DNA of 64,000 bases from Sedimentitalea xiamensis (GCF_030164465.1 NZ_JASNJE010000010.1:62001-126000); one strand, 5' to 3'. Counted from the first letter of the stretch, positions 24,475 to 35,300 are shown. Translations and numbers: made by a program. The notes: generated from the letters alone by a model not told the origin.

Positions 24475-27400
24475 GGGTTGACCCCCGCCGCCCGGTCGAA
24501 CCGGTCAAACAGTTGCAGGATTTCTCGGCGCAGGCCGGCGGTGTCGCTGAAGTCCATCATGCGGACTGCCTGATACACCAGTTCGACGGTGCGCAACAGG
24601 TCGGCGCGGCTGCGGTTGGCGATGGCGGTGCCTTCGCGGAAGCTGCGCCCGTCGATGATCCGCGCGTCGGTGCGCCGCCCCGCAGGAGCTGCGCCCATGG
24701 CGGAGGCCGGATAGATGCCGCCGCCCGGCGATTGCAGGCCGCGCCGGGTGCGGCGCTGCGGGTCCAGCATGTCGGGGCCGAACATGTCCCCCCGGACGCG
24801 CCCGCCCGCCGGATCGCCGAACAGCCGGGCCGTGGGCGTGGTCTGCATCGCCATCAGCGCCAGCGGCGAGGTGGCCGCCGCAATCGGTCGCCGCCCCGGT
24901 TCGGCGCCGAACATGACGCCGATCAGGTTCTGGATCACCGGCGGGCCGCTGCCGGTGCGCAGCGCCTGGGTGACGGCGGCGGTGACGCCGGGGCCGGAAA
25001 AGCCGGCCTGCGCCAGCGACTGGGTGATCTGCGGATAGCGGCCAAGGGCCGGGACGATGATGTTGCCGACCGAGTCCGGCGATGACACCCGGCCGCCGCC
25101 CTGTTGCCCGATGATCGGGGTGTTGCCGACCTGCATCGGCGCGTCGCCGCGAAACTGCAGGCGCTGGCTGTTGCCGGGCTGTGTCGCCACCTGCCCCGGC
25201 CCCCGGTCGCGCAGCGCCGCCCCCAGTTGGCTCGGGTCGTCGCCGGGCTGGATGTTGGGCTGCGCGCCGGGCGCGTTGCGGCCACGGGCGCGGGCGAACC
25301 GGGCGCGGCCGATGTCATGCACCATGCGGTAGACGCCTTCCTCGTTGCCCGAGATTACCCGCCGCACGGTCTCTGGCGGGCTGTTGGCGGCGACCACGCG
25401 GGCGCTGCTGCCGCGCCCCTGCAGCGCCAGCACCCGGATCCGGTAGCGAATGCGCCAGATCGCCAGTTGCGCGCGCAGGCGGATGCGGCTGACGCCCCGC
25501 GCCAGCAGGCTGCCGATGCGCGGACGCAGCGCGGCGACGGCGCGGCGCAGCCGTTCGGCGCGGCGGCGCTCCTGTTCGCGCTGACGGCGACGGCGGCGGT
25601 CGGCGGCGCTTTCGCGGCGCTGGCCCCGGTTGTCGCGGCCCCGCCTGCGGTCGCGGTCGGCCCTGCGGCGGCGGTTGCTGCGCCGGTCCGCCCTGGCCCG
25701 CGACCGCGCCCGGTTGCGGGCATTGCCGCCGCGCCCTCCGTCGCGCCGCCGCCGGCCCGGCGCGCGGCGGCGTCTGCGCCGCCTCAGCCGGTCCATCAGG
25801 GCACGGAACCGGCTGGCGATGCGCTGGATGATCCGCCCGAACGGCCGGGCGATGGCCCCGACGACGCGCCGGATCAGCCGGTCGACCCCGAGAAAGGTCA
25901 GCACCGCGTCCAGCGCCGCCACGATGCCAAAGGCCAGCGCCCGCGCGAAGGCCACCGCGCCATTGCCCCGGTTGGCGACCTGCATGACGAATTCGAAGAA
26001 CGCCGAGGCGGCGGAAAACAGGGACTGCACAAGCGCATAGGCCCCCCGGATGCCGTCGATCACCACCATGATCGCCCCGGCTCCGGGGATCAGCTTGGTC
26101 GCCAGGGTGGTGGCCAGCCAGATCATCGCCGCCGCGCCGATGCCGGGCAGCAGCGCCGGCAGGTTGTCGGTGAACAGGCCGATCATGTTCATCGCCAGCC
26201 CGGTCAGCATTTCGTACCAGTTGGGCGGCAGCGCCAGCAGTACCTGCAGCACCGGCAGTTTCATGAAGATCCATTGCCGGAACGCGCCCTGGAGCTGGTC
26301 CCACAGGTTGTTGCGGATGCCGTCACCGGCCTGGGACAGCCCCGCCGACAGGAAGGCGCCGATGCCCATGCGGGTGACGCGGGTCATCAGCCGCATGAAC
26401 TGGCCGAGCGCGGCGGCCAGCGCCGCGATGGCGCTGGCGAGCTTGTCCACCAGCCCGGCGTTCTCGGCCCGGATGCGGTCCAGTTCCGCGTCCATTTCCG
26501 TGATCGCGCGGTCCCGTTCGGCGGCCAGCGCCTGCTTGGCGGCCTCGCCGGCGGCGGTGATCCGCTGTTCCATCTCGGCAAAGCCCTGGGTGGCGCGGGC
26601 CAGCGCGGCCTGGGCGGTTTCGTCCATGCCGGTCGCATTGTCGGCGACAAGCTGGTCGATGGTTTCGCGCGCCGTGCGCAGCGTCGCGCGACAATCGGTG
26701 ATGGTCTGGTCGATATCGGCGGTGATCTGCGCGATCAGCCCGTCGATATCGGCGATATACTGGTCCCGGTGCCGCTGGTAGAGCCGCTGCACCTCGGGCA
26801 CCGAATTGATCGACAGGATGGCGTCGCGCAGCCAGCGCGCCGCGCCCCGCAGCCCGGAATACCGCCGCCGCTTCAGATCGGCGAGGTCGCTGCGCACGCC
26901 GCTGGCGAAGGCGGTCAGCCGCGCCGCCTGGCGTTCGCGGAAACTGGCGACCGCGTCGGTGGTCAGGCTCGACAGGCGGGTGTTCACCTCGGTCTGGGCG
27001 GTCTGGTAGGTCGATGTGATCTGGTCGGCCAGCGTCTGTTCGGCGGCTTCGTCGGCGGTGCGGGTGCCGGTCTGTTCGCCGCTGACCGTCGCCTGCCCGG
27101 CGGTGCGGCCCGCGTCCATGTCGGCCTGCGCGCCGGTCTGGGCGTTGGCGAGGCTGGCGCCGGCGGCGTCGCGGGCGCGGGTTTCGGTGCCGCGGGCGCG
27201 GTCCGCCGCCTGGTCCACCTTGTCGTCAAGCCGGGTCTTGTCGTTGCCGATCTCGCGCAGCGGGCCTTCGTCGGCCTTTTGCAGGGTCTCGTCGCCGGCG
27301 TCGTGCTCGGCCAGCGCGGCGTCGGCCTGGGCGCGGAATTCGGTGGCGTCCAGCGCCTCTTCGTTGACCGGCGGCGGCACCGCCTGGGTCAAGGCCGGGT

Positions 27401-28844
27401 CGGCCGACGCCGGGGCGGGCAGGGGGTCGGGCTGCGGCACGGCGGGGGCGGGGGGCGCGCCGAGCGGCGGGTTGTCGACGGCGGACAGGGTCTGGCGCAC
27501 CGGGGCGGTCTGCGCCTCGGCCTGTCCGGAAATGGCGTCCGCCAGCGGCTGGCGGCGTCCGGCGCCTCCGGGGCTGGCGAAGTTTTCGAGATCCTCGATG
27601 CTGCCCGGCGTGGTCGATGAAATCGCGCCGCGCAGGGCCTGGCGGGCGGCGGCGGGATCGCCGGAGGGCACCTCGGCCTGTTCCAGCGTGGCGGTCTGGC
27701 CCTGCTGGCCGGCGGCTTCGGCGGCGTTTGGCGGTGGCGCGGCGGCGGCCTGGGCCGCGCCGATGCGGGCGGAAGCGCCTTCGTTGGTGGACAGGGCGTC
27801 GGCGCGTTCGTCCAGCCGCCGTTGCGCCGCCGCCGCCCGCGCCGCGCCCCGGTCGCCCTGGATACGTCCGAAGGTGCCGCCGCCACCCGCGCCGCCACGG
27901 GCCGGGGCCGGTTCGGCTTGCGTCTGGCGGTCGCGGTCCGCCCGCTCGCCCGCGCCGTCCCCGGCCTGGCCCTCGCGCTTGCGGTCGGCGGCTTGCCGGT
28001 CCTTGCGCGGTTCGGCCCGCGCCGGGGTCGCGCCGGCGCCCGCGGCGCTGCCGGCGGTCATCACGTTGGGGGCCGATGCGGCGGTCTGGGCGCCGCCCTG
28101 TGCGGTCTGGGCTTCGTCCGGGGCCTTGGCGGGGGCGTCGGGCCGGGACGCGGTGCCGGCGGTTCTGCGGGCGGCGCTGTCCACCAGCTTGCCCCCGGCG
28201 GGGCTGAGGGTCGAGGTCATCACCGGCGTCAGGACCGGCACCGGCCCGGCGCGGGTCGCGCCGAGACCGTTCGTCGGCAGGGCGACCACCGGCGACAGCG
28301 GACCGGCCCCGGCGCGCGCCCGCCGCATGATCCGGCCCCGCGTCGTCAGCCCGGTCAGGGACAGGTTGGCCGGCCGCCCGGCGACCGCATTGTCGGCGGC
28401 GGCGCGGGCGGCGGTTTCGGCGCCGTCGCTGGCCGAGGACACGGCGGCGTGGCGTTGCACCACCTGCCCGCCGCTGCCGCGCTGCTGGATCACATGGGCG
28501 ACCTCTTCGGCGATGAGATGATCGCCGCCGGGGGTGCCGGGCCGGAACCGCCCCGGCGCGAAGGCGATGTCGCGGCCGCTGGCGAAGGCGTCTGCCTGCA
28601 ACCGGTCGGTGGCCGCGGCCGCCGCGCCTCCGGTGTGCACCCGCACGTCGGCAAGGCGCGTGCCGAAACTGGTTTCAAGCCGCTTGCGGGTCGAAACTGG
28701 CAGGGCCGAGCCGCCGGTCAGGCTCGATTGCAGCGCGCCGATTTCGCGCGCGCCGAACGGGTCGGGCGCCGGTTTCGCCGGCGCCTTCGCGGCGGCCTGC
28801 GCCGGTTGCGCGGCCGTGGGTGCGGTGGTGTGGCCGCGGGTCAT
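24471..28844 (-). CDS. eCIS core (DUF4157) domain protein, 1457 residues
   Basis: The N-terminus has an eCIS-core/DUF4157 domain (residues about 45-125: FGTRLADVRVHTGG, ADAFASGRDIAFAPG, LIAEEVAHVIQQ), the marker of injection-system clusters and often fused to cargo. The usual HExxH reads EEVAH, so the first histidine is missing and protease activity is doubtful. Next come a low-complexity linker, a long helical, probably coiled-coil region (about 515-790), hydrophobic helices (about 800-1000), an arginine-rich stretch (about 1010-1100) and an unassigned C-terminus. It could be a toxin-like cargo or, as no other tape-measure gene is present, a length-setting lumen protein. A 218-bp gap separates it from the upstream gene, so it may have its own promoter. 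Confidence 0.88.
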   Translation of the reverse strand: MTRGHTTAPTAAQPAQAAAKAPAKPAPDPFGAREIGALQSSLTGGSALPVSTRKRLETSFGTRLADVRVHTGGAAAAATDRLQADAFASGRDIAFAPGRFRPGTPGGDHLIAEEVAHVIQQRGSGGQVVQRHAAVSSASDGAETAARAAADNAVAGRPANLSLTGLTTRGRIMRRARAGAGPLSPVVALPTNGLGATRAGPVPVLTPVMTSTLSPAGGKLVDSAARRTAGTASRPDAPAKAPDEAQTAQGGAQTAASAPNVMTAGSAAGAGATPARAEPRKDRQAADRKREGQAGDGAGERADRDRQTQAEPAPARGGAGGGGTFGRIQGDRGAARAAAAQRRLDERADALSTNEGASARIGAAQAAAAPPPNAAEAAGQQGQTATLEQAEVPSGDPAAARQALRGAISSTTPGSIEDLENFASPGGAGRRQPLADAISGQAEAQTAPVRQTLSAVDNPPLGAPPAPAVPQPDPLPAPASADPALTQAVPPPVNEEALDATEFRAQADAALAEHDAGDETLQKADEGPLREIGNDKTRLDDKVDQAADRARGTETRARDAAGASLANAQTGAQADMDAGRTAGQATVSGEQTGTRTADEAAEQTLADQITSTYQTAQTEVNTRLSSLTTDAVASFRERQAARLTAFASGVRSDLADLKRRRYSGLRGAARWLRDAILSINSVPEVQRLYQRHRDQYIADIDGLIAQITADIDQTITDCRATLRTARETIDQLVADNATGMDETAQAALARATQGFAEMEQRITAAGEAAKQALAAERDRAITEMDAELDRIRAENAGLVDKLASAIAALAAALGQFMRLMTRVTRMGIGAFLSAGLSQAGDGIRNNLWDQLQGAFRQWIFMKLPVLQVLLALPPNWYEMLTGLAMNMIGLFTDNLPALLPGIGAAAMIWLATTLATKLIPGAGAIMVVIDGIRGAYALVQSLFSAASAFFEFVMQVANRGNGAVAFARALAFGIVAALDAVLTFLGVDRLIRRVVGAIARPFGRIIQRIASRFRALMDRLRRRRRRRAPGRRRRDGGRGGNARNRARSRARADRRSNRRRRADRDRRRGRDNRGQRRESAADRRRRRQREQERRRAERLRRAVAALRPRIGSLLARGVSRIRLRAQLAIWRIRYRIRVLALQGRGSSARVVAANSPPETVRRVISGNEEGVYRMVHDIGRARFARARGRNAPGAQPNIQPGDDPSQLGAALRDRGPGQVATQPGNSQRLQFRGDAPMQVGNTPIIGQQGGGRVSSPDSVGNIIVPALGRYPQITQSLAQAGFSGPGVTAAVTQALRTGSGPPVIQNLIGVMFGAEPGRRPIAAATSPLALMAMQTTPTARLFGDPAGGRVRGDMFGPDMLDPQRRTRRGLQSPGGGIYPASAMGAAPAGRRTDARIIDGRSFREGTAIANRSRADLLRTVELVYQAVRMMDFSDTAGLRREILQLFDRFDRAAGVNP

Positions 28845-29062
28845 GGTCCGCCCACCCGGATGTCTGGCAAACCCCTGTGCCAGAACGGTTTTGAGGGAAA
28901 GCAGTGCTTTCCCTCACTCAGGGATTTGAACCCTGTGTACCATAAAATCACGTTATCCTTACACGAAACACTATGTTGCGAACCGCTGCCAGACACGTGA
29001 CGCCACGATCCTATCAGAAAGGCCGTTGTCCTGCCAGTGTTTCCTGTCATGCCGTCCCCCCG
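28845..29062. other. Structured intergenic region inside the eCIS cluster
   Basis: This is the only sizeable gap in the eCIS operon and is far less GC-rich than its surroundings. It holds a 7-bp inverted repeat (TCTGGCA ... TGCCAGA, 28863-28884), an 11-bp near-perfect palindrome (arms GAGGGAAAGCA / TGCTTTCCCTC, 28893-28915), and a 17-nt sequence (28919-28935) that on the minus strand folds as a perfect tRNA T-arm, with stem CAGGG and loop TTCAAAT. No T-run follows the hairpins on the minus strand, so a simple terminator is not supported. It probably carries a promoter or leader for the DUF4157 gene. Confidence 0.5.
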
Positions 29063-32000
29063 TCAGGTCGGAATTTCGACGATTTCCGCGCGGCCCGGCC
29101 CGGCGAACCCGCTGGTCGGCAGGGCCGCCGCCGCGCCACCGTCGGACACTTTCCAGACCGTGCGGGCCGGGTCGTGCAGCGGGGTCAGCGGACGGAAGCG
29201 CACCCCGTTCGTGGTGAACAGGCAGGTGTTGCGTTCGATCTGCACCATCGCCCCGAAATGGCCCCAGACGCGGATGCCGTCAGTCGGGGACAGCGGGCGC
29301 AGAACGTCGTCCTGCGGCACGGTGTGGGTGCTGGTCACGCGGTTGTTGCGCACCGAGACGCTGACCGAGGAGCCGACGAAGATGCCCCAGCGGCTGCGTT
29401 CGAACATCGGCAGGGTCAGGTCGATGCGGTTGCCGTCGACCTCCACGTCGCGGAACAGGGCGACCCGGCCCGACGGGCCGCCGGTGGCGGCGCTGGATGC
29501 GCCCACCCGCACGCCCTGGTAAAAGCCGCGGATCCGGTTGCCGGAAATCTGCACGGTCTGCGCCAAGGGATCGGTGGCGGCGTCGGACGGATCGCCCGCG
29601 ACCCGCCGGACCGGGCCGCGCGGCGCGGCGACGACGATGCCGGCATGGCCATAGACCGTATCCGCGGATTCGGCGATGGCGGACCCGATCTGGCGCAGGA
29701 TGCCGCTGACCAGCGTGGGGACGGACACGTTGCCCGGCGCGAGACCAAGCGCGAAGCGGGCGATGCCGCGCCGCACCCGGCGGACATGGGCGCGCATATG
29801 GGCCTGGGTGGCGGGGGTGATGCCGGTGGGGTTGGCGGCGGCGATGCGGTCCCACTGGAAGGCGCGCATTTCGCCATGGGTCGAGAACCGCACCGGCAGG
29901 CGGCCCCATCCGGCCAGCGCCACGCCGCGCCGCCCGTCGCCGCCATAGTCCAGATCCACATCCGACCCGCCGACGAAGATATTGGTGTCGACGTTGAAGC
30001 TGAGCTGGCTCAGGAACACCCGCCCGACCAGCGAGGCGAAGCCGTCATCGGCCATCCGGTCGCGGACCGACATCCTTGCGTCGCGGGTGACGATCTCGCA
30101 ATCCTTGACCGCCAGGTCGAGCACACCCAGCGACAGCACCCCGGTGTCGTTCAGCCCCAGCAGCAGGTGGCAGTCGCGCAGGCGGGCATAGCGGATCGCG
30201 CCGTCGCGGGTGGCGTCGATGCGGATCGCGGCGGTTCCGTGCGGCGCTTCGGCGGCGGACAGGATGGTGACGCGGTCGATGTCGACCGCGCCGCAATCCT
30301 CGATCCGCAGGATGCTGGCCCCGGTGCCGGAGGCGCGGATCGTGAAATCCTGCAGCGTCACGGCGCGGCAGTCGCGAAACCGGAAGGTCGGGCGTTGCGT
30401 TTGCAGCAGGCTGCCCAGCCCGATGCCGGTGATGGTGATATGGCCCTTGTTGGCGACCTCGATCACCGACGGGATATCGCGGGTGAACGGCCCGAGACAG
30501 AGCCGCGCGTCGCCGCCATCGGGGATCGCGTCGATATAGTCGCGGATATCCGCCCCTTCCGGCACCGGGATGTCGCCGCAGCCGCCGGTGGCCCGTTCGA
30601 ACAGTTCGTCCAGCGCCTCCTGCACCGTGCCCGAGTCGCTGCCGACGCGGCCGCCGTCATAGGACACGTCGTCGGCTTCGATCGCGCAGAGCCGCGGAAA
30701 GCGGCTGTCGAGCCAGGCTTCCAGCAGCATCGGCTGTCCCGCCGGGGTCTGGCGCAGCACCGCCAGCGGCGCGAACAGGCGTTCCGGCCCCTGCGGCTCC
30801 GGCCGGGTCGGGCCGTTGGCGTTGGCGCCGCCGGTGCGCGCCTCGTATTGCCACCAGTCGCCGGGTTCGAAACTGCCCGCGATGTCGGCCTCGATCCCCT
30901 GTTCCAGCGGGTGAACGCCGTCCGCCGTGTGCCGGATCAGCCCGGACCAGCGGCGGATCTTCAGCCCGGCGGCGCCGAAGCGGCCGGTGTCCACATCGGT
31001 GACGGGGGTTTCGTCCACCGGGTCCAGGAGATCGAAGATCCGGTTCGACCCGGTGATCTCCTCGCCGCCGGACAGGCGCAGCAGCCGTCCCGCCGCGCGG
31101 CGCGGGCGGCGCAGCCCGGACGCCGACAGGGTGGCCGGGGCGTCGTCGCCCAGCTCCGTCGCGTCGCTGAGCAATTCGACCAGGTCGCCGTCGCGCAGGT
31201 CGGCATCGGCCTGCACCACGAGGCTGCTGGCCGGGGCCGGAATGACCAGCGTGTCGGGAAACCGTGCCGCGAAGAGTTCGGAGCCGTTTTCGCGCGACCA
31301 TTTGAACAGGGTCGCGCCGCCGGGTCCGTCGCCATGGACCTCGATCCGGTAGAGCCTGTTTTCCGGTCCGGTGTAGCCGCCCGGCACCGGCAGGTCGCAG
31401 GGATCGGGGGTGACGGTTTCATTGGCCACCCCAAGCCGCACGGTGCCGCCGGGCAGGTCCGAGCGGGCGAAGGCGGCGGCGATCGCCTCCGGCGTCATCG
31501 CGCCAACACGGGCCAGCTTGACCTGGTGGGTGGTGCGGGTGCGGGTGGTGGTGTCGATGTCGCCGCCGAGAGCGGTTTCCAGGATGCCCGCGTCCTCGAT
31601 CGCGGTGATGTGGCGTTCATAGGCTTCGACATAGGCGACGAGCCGGGTGTCGGAACCGCTTTGCGCCTGGCTGGCCAGCGCCGCGCCGGCGGGATCGGCG
31701 AGGGCGGGCCAGGCGCCGCCGCCGGTGCGAAACGGCAGGCCGTCGATTTCATAGCTGCCCGGAGCGCAGTGCAGCACCGGCGTCTGGCCCGCATTGGCGC
31801 GGGTTTCGATCAGCGCGACCCAGTAGCGGGCGGCGGGATCGACAGAGAGGGTCAGCGTCGCGCCCGACGCGGTGGTGTCGATCGCCTGGAACTCCGGCCC
31901 CGCCGGCAGCGCGATGGCGGTGCCGTTCAGCGTCGCGCTGGCGCCGCCGTTGTCGGCCCGCACCCAGAGCCGGATCGCGGTCGCCGCCGGCAGCGGCGCG

Positions 32001-32359
32001 GAGAGCGCGACCGTCACCGCGCCGCCTGCGCCGCCGATCCGCAGGCCGGGCAGCCGGTCGAGATACTTGTGCCCGTAGTCGCGCACGGCCTCGGCGGTGC
32101 CGGACAGGGTGAAGGCGTTGCCGAGGTTGCCGTCGAACTGCGCCAGCAACCGCCCCGGCGTGACCAGCAGGCCGAGATCGGGCGAGCCGGCATGGCAGGC
32201 GGTCATCCGCAGCGTGTCGCGCAGGCCGGTGTCGATGGCGTCGCCCATCGCCGCGATGTCGGAATCCAGGAGCGCCCGGCCCTGTTGCAGCAGCACCCGG
32301 CGGTAGGACTGGCCCCGTTTGCGGTCGGGGTTGAAGCCTCTGGTAAAATCTCCCTTCAT
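29063..32359 (-). CDS. DUF6519 / right-handed beta-helix protein of the eCIS (fibre- or baseplate-like)
   Basis: This 1098-residue protein opens with MKGDFTRGFNPDRKRGQSYRR and LLQQGRALLDSD, the typical start of DUF6519 proteins in phage-tail-like clusters. A middle part with short repeated beta-strand units (about 610-800, e.g. ITGIGLGSLLQ, VTLQDFTIRAS, DIDRVTILSA) looks like a right-handed parallel beta-helix, as in tail spikes. It likely sits at the baseplate periphery or acts as a receptor-binding fibre; this is inference. It follows the tail-I-like gene by 22 nt on the same strand. Confidence 0.8.
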   Translation of the reverse strand: MKGDFTRGFNPDRKRGQSYRRVLLQQGRALLDSDIAAMGDAIDTGLRDTLRMTACHAGSPDLGLLVTPGRLLAQFDGNLGNAFTLSGTAEAVRDYGHKYLDRLPGLRIGGAGGAVTVALSAPLPAATAIRLWVRADNGGASATLNGTAIALPAGPEFQAIDTTASGATLTLSVDPAARYWVALIETRANAGQTPVLHCAPGSYEIDGLPFRTGGGAWPALADPAGAALASQAQSGSDTRLVAYVEAYERHITAIEDAGILETALGGDIDTTTRTRTTHQVKLARVGAMTPEAIAAAFARSDLPGGTVRLGVANETVTPDPCDLPVPGGYTGPENRLYRIEVHGDGPGGATLFKWSRENGSELFAARFPDTLVIPAPASSLVVQADADLRDGDLVELLSDATELGDDAPATLSASGLRRPRRAAGRLLRLSGGEEITGSNRIFDLLDPVDETPVTDVDTGRFGAAGLKIRRWSGLIRHTADGVHPLEQGIEADIAGSFEPGDWWQYEARTGGANANGPTRPEPQGPERLFAPLAVLRQTPAGQPMLLEAWLDSRFPRLCAIEADDVSYDGGRVGSDSGTVQEALDELFERATGGCGDIPVPEGADIRDYIDAIPDGGDARLCLGPFTRDIPSVIEVANKGHITITGIGLGSLLQTQRPTFRFRDCRAVTLQDFTIRASGTGASILRIEDCGAVDIDRVTILSAAEAPHGTAAIRIDATRDGAIRYARLRDCHLLLGLNDTGVLSLGVLDLAVKDCEIVTRDARMSVRDRMADDGFASLVGRVFLSQLSFNVDTNIFVGGSDVDLDYGGDGRRGVALAGWGRLPVRFSTHGEMRAFQWDRIAAANPTGITPATQAHMRAHVRRVRRGIARFALGLAPGNVSVPTLVSGILRQIGSAIAESADTVYGHAGIVVAAPRGPVRRVAGDPSDAATDPLAQTVQISGNRIRGFYQGVRVGASSAATGGPSGRVALFRDVEVDGNRIDLTLPMFERSRWGIFVGSSVSVSVRNNRVTSTHTVPQDDVLRPLSPTDGIRVWGHFGAMVQIERNTCLFTTNGVRFRPLTPLHDPARTVWKVSDGGAAAALPTSGFAGPGRAEIVEIPT

Positions 32360-32381
32360 GGCGGGCCACCTTTCCTTCCTG

Positions 32382-35300
32382 TCAATTCTCGCGGATCAGC
32401 CCTGTGCGCAGACCCGCGGGGGTGTGTTCGGCAAGCCGCCGGCTGACGGCGCGTTCGATTTCGGCAATGCGGGCGCGGTTGAACGCGCCCATTTCCGCCC
32501 CGTCCGAGGCCCCGGTCAGGATGCGGCTGTCGGTTGCGCCGCGCAGGCGCAGATAGGCCGGGTCGCGCCGGTCGAGACTGACGAAACGGGGGAAGACGTC
32601 GCGGACCACGCGGTGCTTGCGCGGGGTCTGCCCGCCGGGCGACAGCATCGAATAGCGGATGCAGCCTTCGAACCGTTCGCTGGCAAAGACCGGGTGCCGC
32701 AGGATGCTGTCGGACATGTCGACCTGCTGCGCCCGCACCGGGCCCAGAACGGTGCAGCGGTCCATGGTCAGGTCGGCCCGTGGCGCGGTCAGCGCATCGG
32801 CCGCGCCGTCGGCGCCGGCGTCCAGGATACAGTCGGCCAGGACGATCTGCCCCGGATCGGTCAGGAGCAGCGGTCCGAGGACCGCGTTCCGGGCGTCCAT
32901 CCGTTCGACCCCGGTGTCTTCGAAGAAATGCACCGCGAGCGCCAGGTCCGGGTGGCGGACGGTCACGAAATTCAGCGCCAGGCGCTGCGCCTGCGGCAGG
33001 TCCAGCGTCAGCGCAGCGGCGCTGGTCAGGGCCAGCCCGGTCAGTTCCAGCCGCCCGTAGCGCAGCGTGCCGGGCACCGATGCGGCGATCTCGATCACCG
33101 GCAGCGTGTCGCGCGCGGCGCGCAGGATCAGTTCGTCCGGGCCGTCGGGCCAGGTCAGGGTCTGGCCGGGATGAAACCGCGACTCCGCGATCTCGACGAT
33201 CTCGCGCGGCAGCGGATCGGCGAGGATTGCGGCAAAGGCATCGTCCAGCGTCCGGTGCAGGGTCTGCCCGGCCAGGCCGGGCGCGGCCCCCGGTCCGAGA
33301 TGGCCGGCGGCGGAGACGATCCGTGTCGGCGGCTCCGGCGCGCGGGCCAGCGCGCGGTCATGGTCGATGGGCAGCGCGCCGATGGCCATGCTGGCGCCGA
33401 CCTGCATGTCGACGCTGACCGCGGCGGGCGCGGCGACCGGCCCGGCGGGATGCGGCTGCGGTTCCTCGCTCGCGGCGAAGGCGAAGAGCCCGAACCGGGG
33501 GTCGAGATCCAGCCGTCCGGGGGGTGTCGGGTCCAGCACGTCGGCACCGGATTCGTTCTGCCAGGGGCACAGCCTGCGCCAGCGCGCGATGCGTCTTTGC
33601 GGCGCGACCGGCCCGGCCAGCGGCACCGCCTGCCCGAAGGCGCGGCGGCGCAGGATATTGGTGCCCGCCGTCCAGGTGGAGCCGTCGCGCCCGACCTGCA
33701 CCGCGGCGCTGTGGGCGACGATCGGGGCGGGGCCGCGCGGCCAGGACGGCAGGTCGCCGGCATCGGCGCGCAATTGCGGCGTGTGGATCAGGACCGCGCG
33801 CCCGTCATGGCCGGTAAAGCCGATCTCGGCGGGGCTGAGCCAGGAATTCGCCCGCTCGCTTTCCAGCCGCAGCGCGAGGGCGAGATCGGCGGGGTTGCTC
33901 TGCACGATATCGGCCAGTTCGGCCATCCGGGCGGGCAGGTCGGCGACGGGGCTGCCGTCCGCGCCGAGCGCCTCCCAGGTTCCGGCGGCGGGATCGCCCC
34001 CGTTCCAGACCAGCCGCAGCATCGGGCGGAACTGCCGCCCGAGCGCCGCGAAGGACAGCGCGAAGACCAGCGCCGAGGTCTGGCCGTTGCCCATGTCGGA
34101 ATTGCCCGACGGGCGCATCGCGCGGCCGCCGTGCAGCACCACCGGCGCCGCATGGGGCGCGGCCAGCGGCGCGGCGAAGGGGCGGCGTTCCGCCGTGGCC
34201 GGGGCTTCCGGCCACACCGGGCCGACGGGGGCTGCGGCGACGGCGCGGGCGGGCAGGTCGCCGCCGGCCATCGGCAGGTCGATCCCCGCCGCGCCGCCGG
34301 ACGCGGCCTGGTGCAGCGACCCGTCCGCGCCGATATAGAACCACCGGCTGCCGGTGATCCGCAGCGCCGGAACCCGCAGGTAGAGCGCCCCGGCGAGATA
34401 ACCTTCCTGCGCCAGTTCCGCCACCGCGCTGGCGTGGCGCGCCCGCAGCAGCCCGCCGGTCACGCGCAGCACCGCCCCGGCAAAGGACCGGCTGGCCGCG
34501 CCGCCGGTGGTGGTCAGCCGCAGCATCGCCACCGCATCCGGCGGCGCGGCCCCGTCGGGGCCGGCGGATGCGACCGGACCTGTCAGGTCGATCTCGATGG
34601 CGGCGCGGCGCACCGCGGCGGCGGCGTCCGGCAGGCTGCCCGACAGCGGCGCCGCCATCAGCGCGATTTCCACCGGCCCCGAGGTGCGGGCGCCGTCATA
34701 CTCCATGACCTCGATCGTCGGCGCGGTGGTGAGCAGCGGTTCGCCCGCCGGGCGCAGGCGGGCCGTGCGCAGCGCCGGTTCCGCGGCGGCGGCGGCGGGG
34801 AGGTTGGCGATGCGCACCGCGAACCGCCCGTCGCGTCCGAACCAGTCGCCGGGGCGTTCGGCAAAGATCTGTTCGGGCACCCGGTCGCTGCGCAGGCTGT
34901 CCTGCACGCCGGTGGTCCGCACCCTGAGCGCGCGCCAGGCGTTTTCCGCGTCAAAGGCAAAGCGCAGGTCGCCGGCCCCGTCCGGCAGGCGGTGCGGGCT
35001 GGCCCCGTGCAGCGGGTAAAGCTGCGTCAGGTGGGTCCAATGGGCCATGTGCCGCGGGTGGACGCGGCCCGACCGCGCGGTGATCGGGCGCGGATCGACG
35101 GTCCTGGCGAGGGTTTCCAGCGGTCCGCCGATCCGTTCCGCCACCGACGGCGGGTGCAGGTCGGGCGTCGTGCGCGACAGGCGCAGGATGTTCAGGTCCT
35201 GGGTGATCTGCACCAGTTTCCAGCCTTCGTTGCTGGCCACCAGCCGGTCGGCGAGCGTGCGCGCCAGATCCTGGAGCATCGCCGGCGTTCCCTTGCGCCG

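Noticed and set aside
25104-27620. 838-codon plus-strand frame opposite the DUF4157 gene
   Set aside because: It is low-complexity and antisense to a recognised eCIS-core protein, with no domain or ribosome site; the same holds for plus frames opposite the other eCIS genes (e.g. 28973-32446, 32319-35819).
28893-28915. Palindrome as an intrinsic terminator
   Set aside because: On the minus strand, which carries the operon, the hairpin is followed by AAAACC rather than a T-run.
28912-28998. Complete tRNA gene on the minus strand
   Set aside because: Only a T-arm-like stem-loop is present; no matching acceptor 5' strand, D-arm or anticodon loop with T33 could be found.
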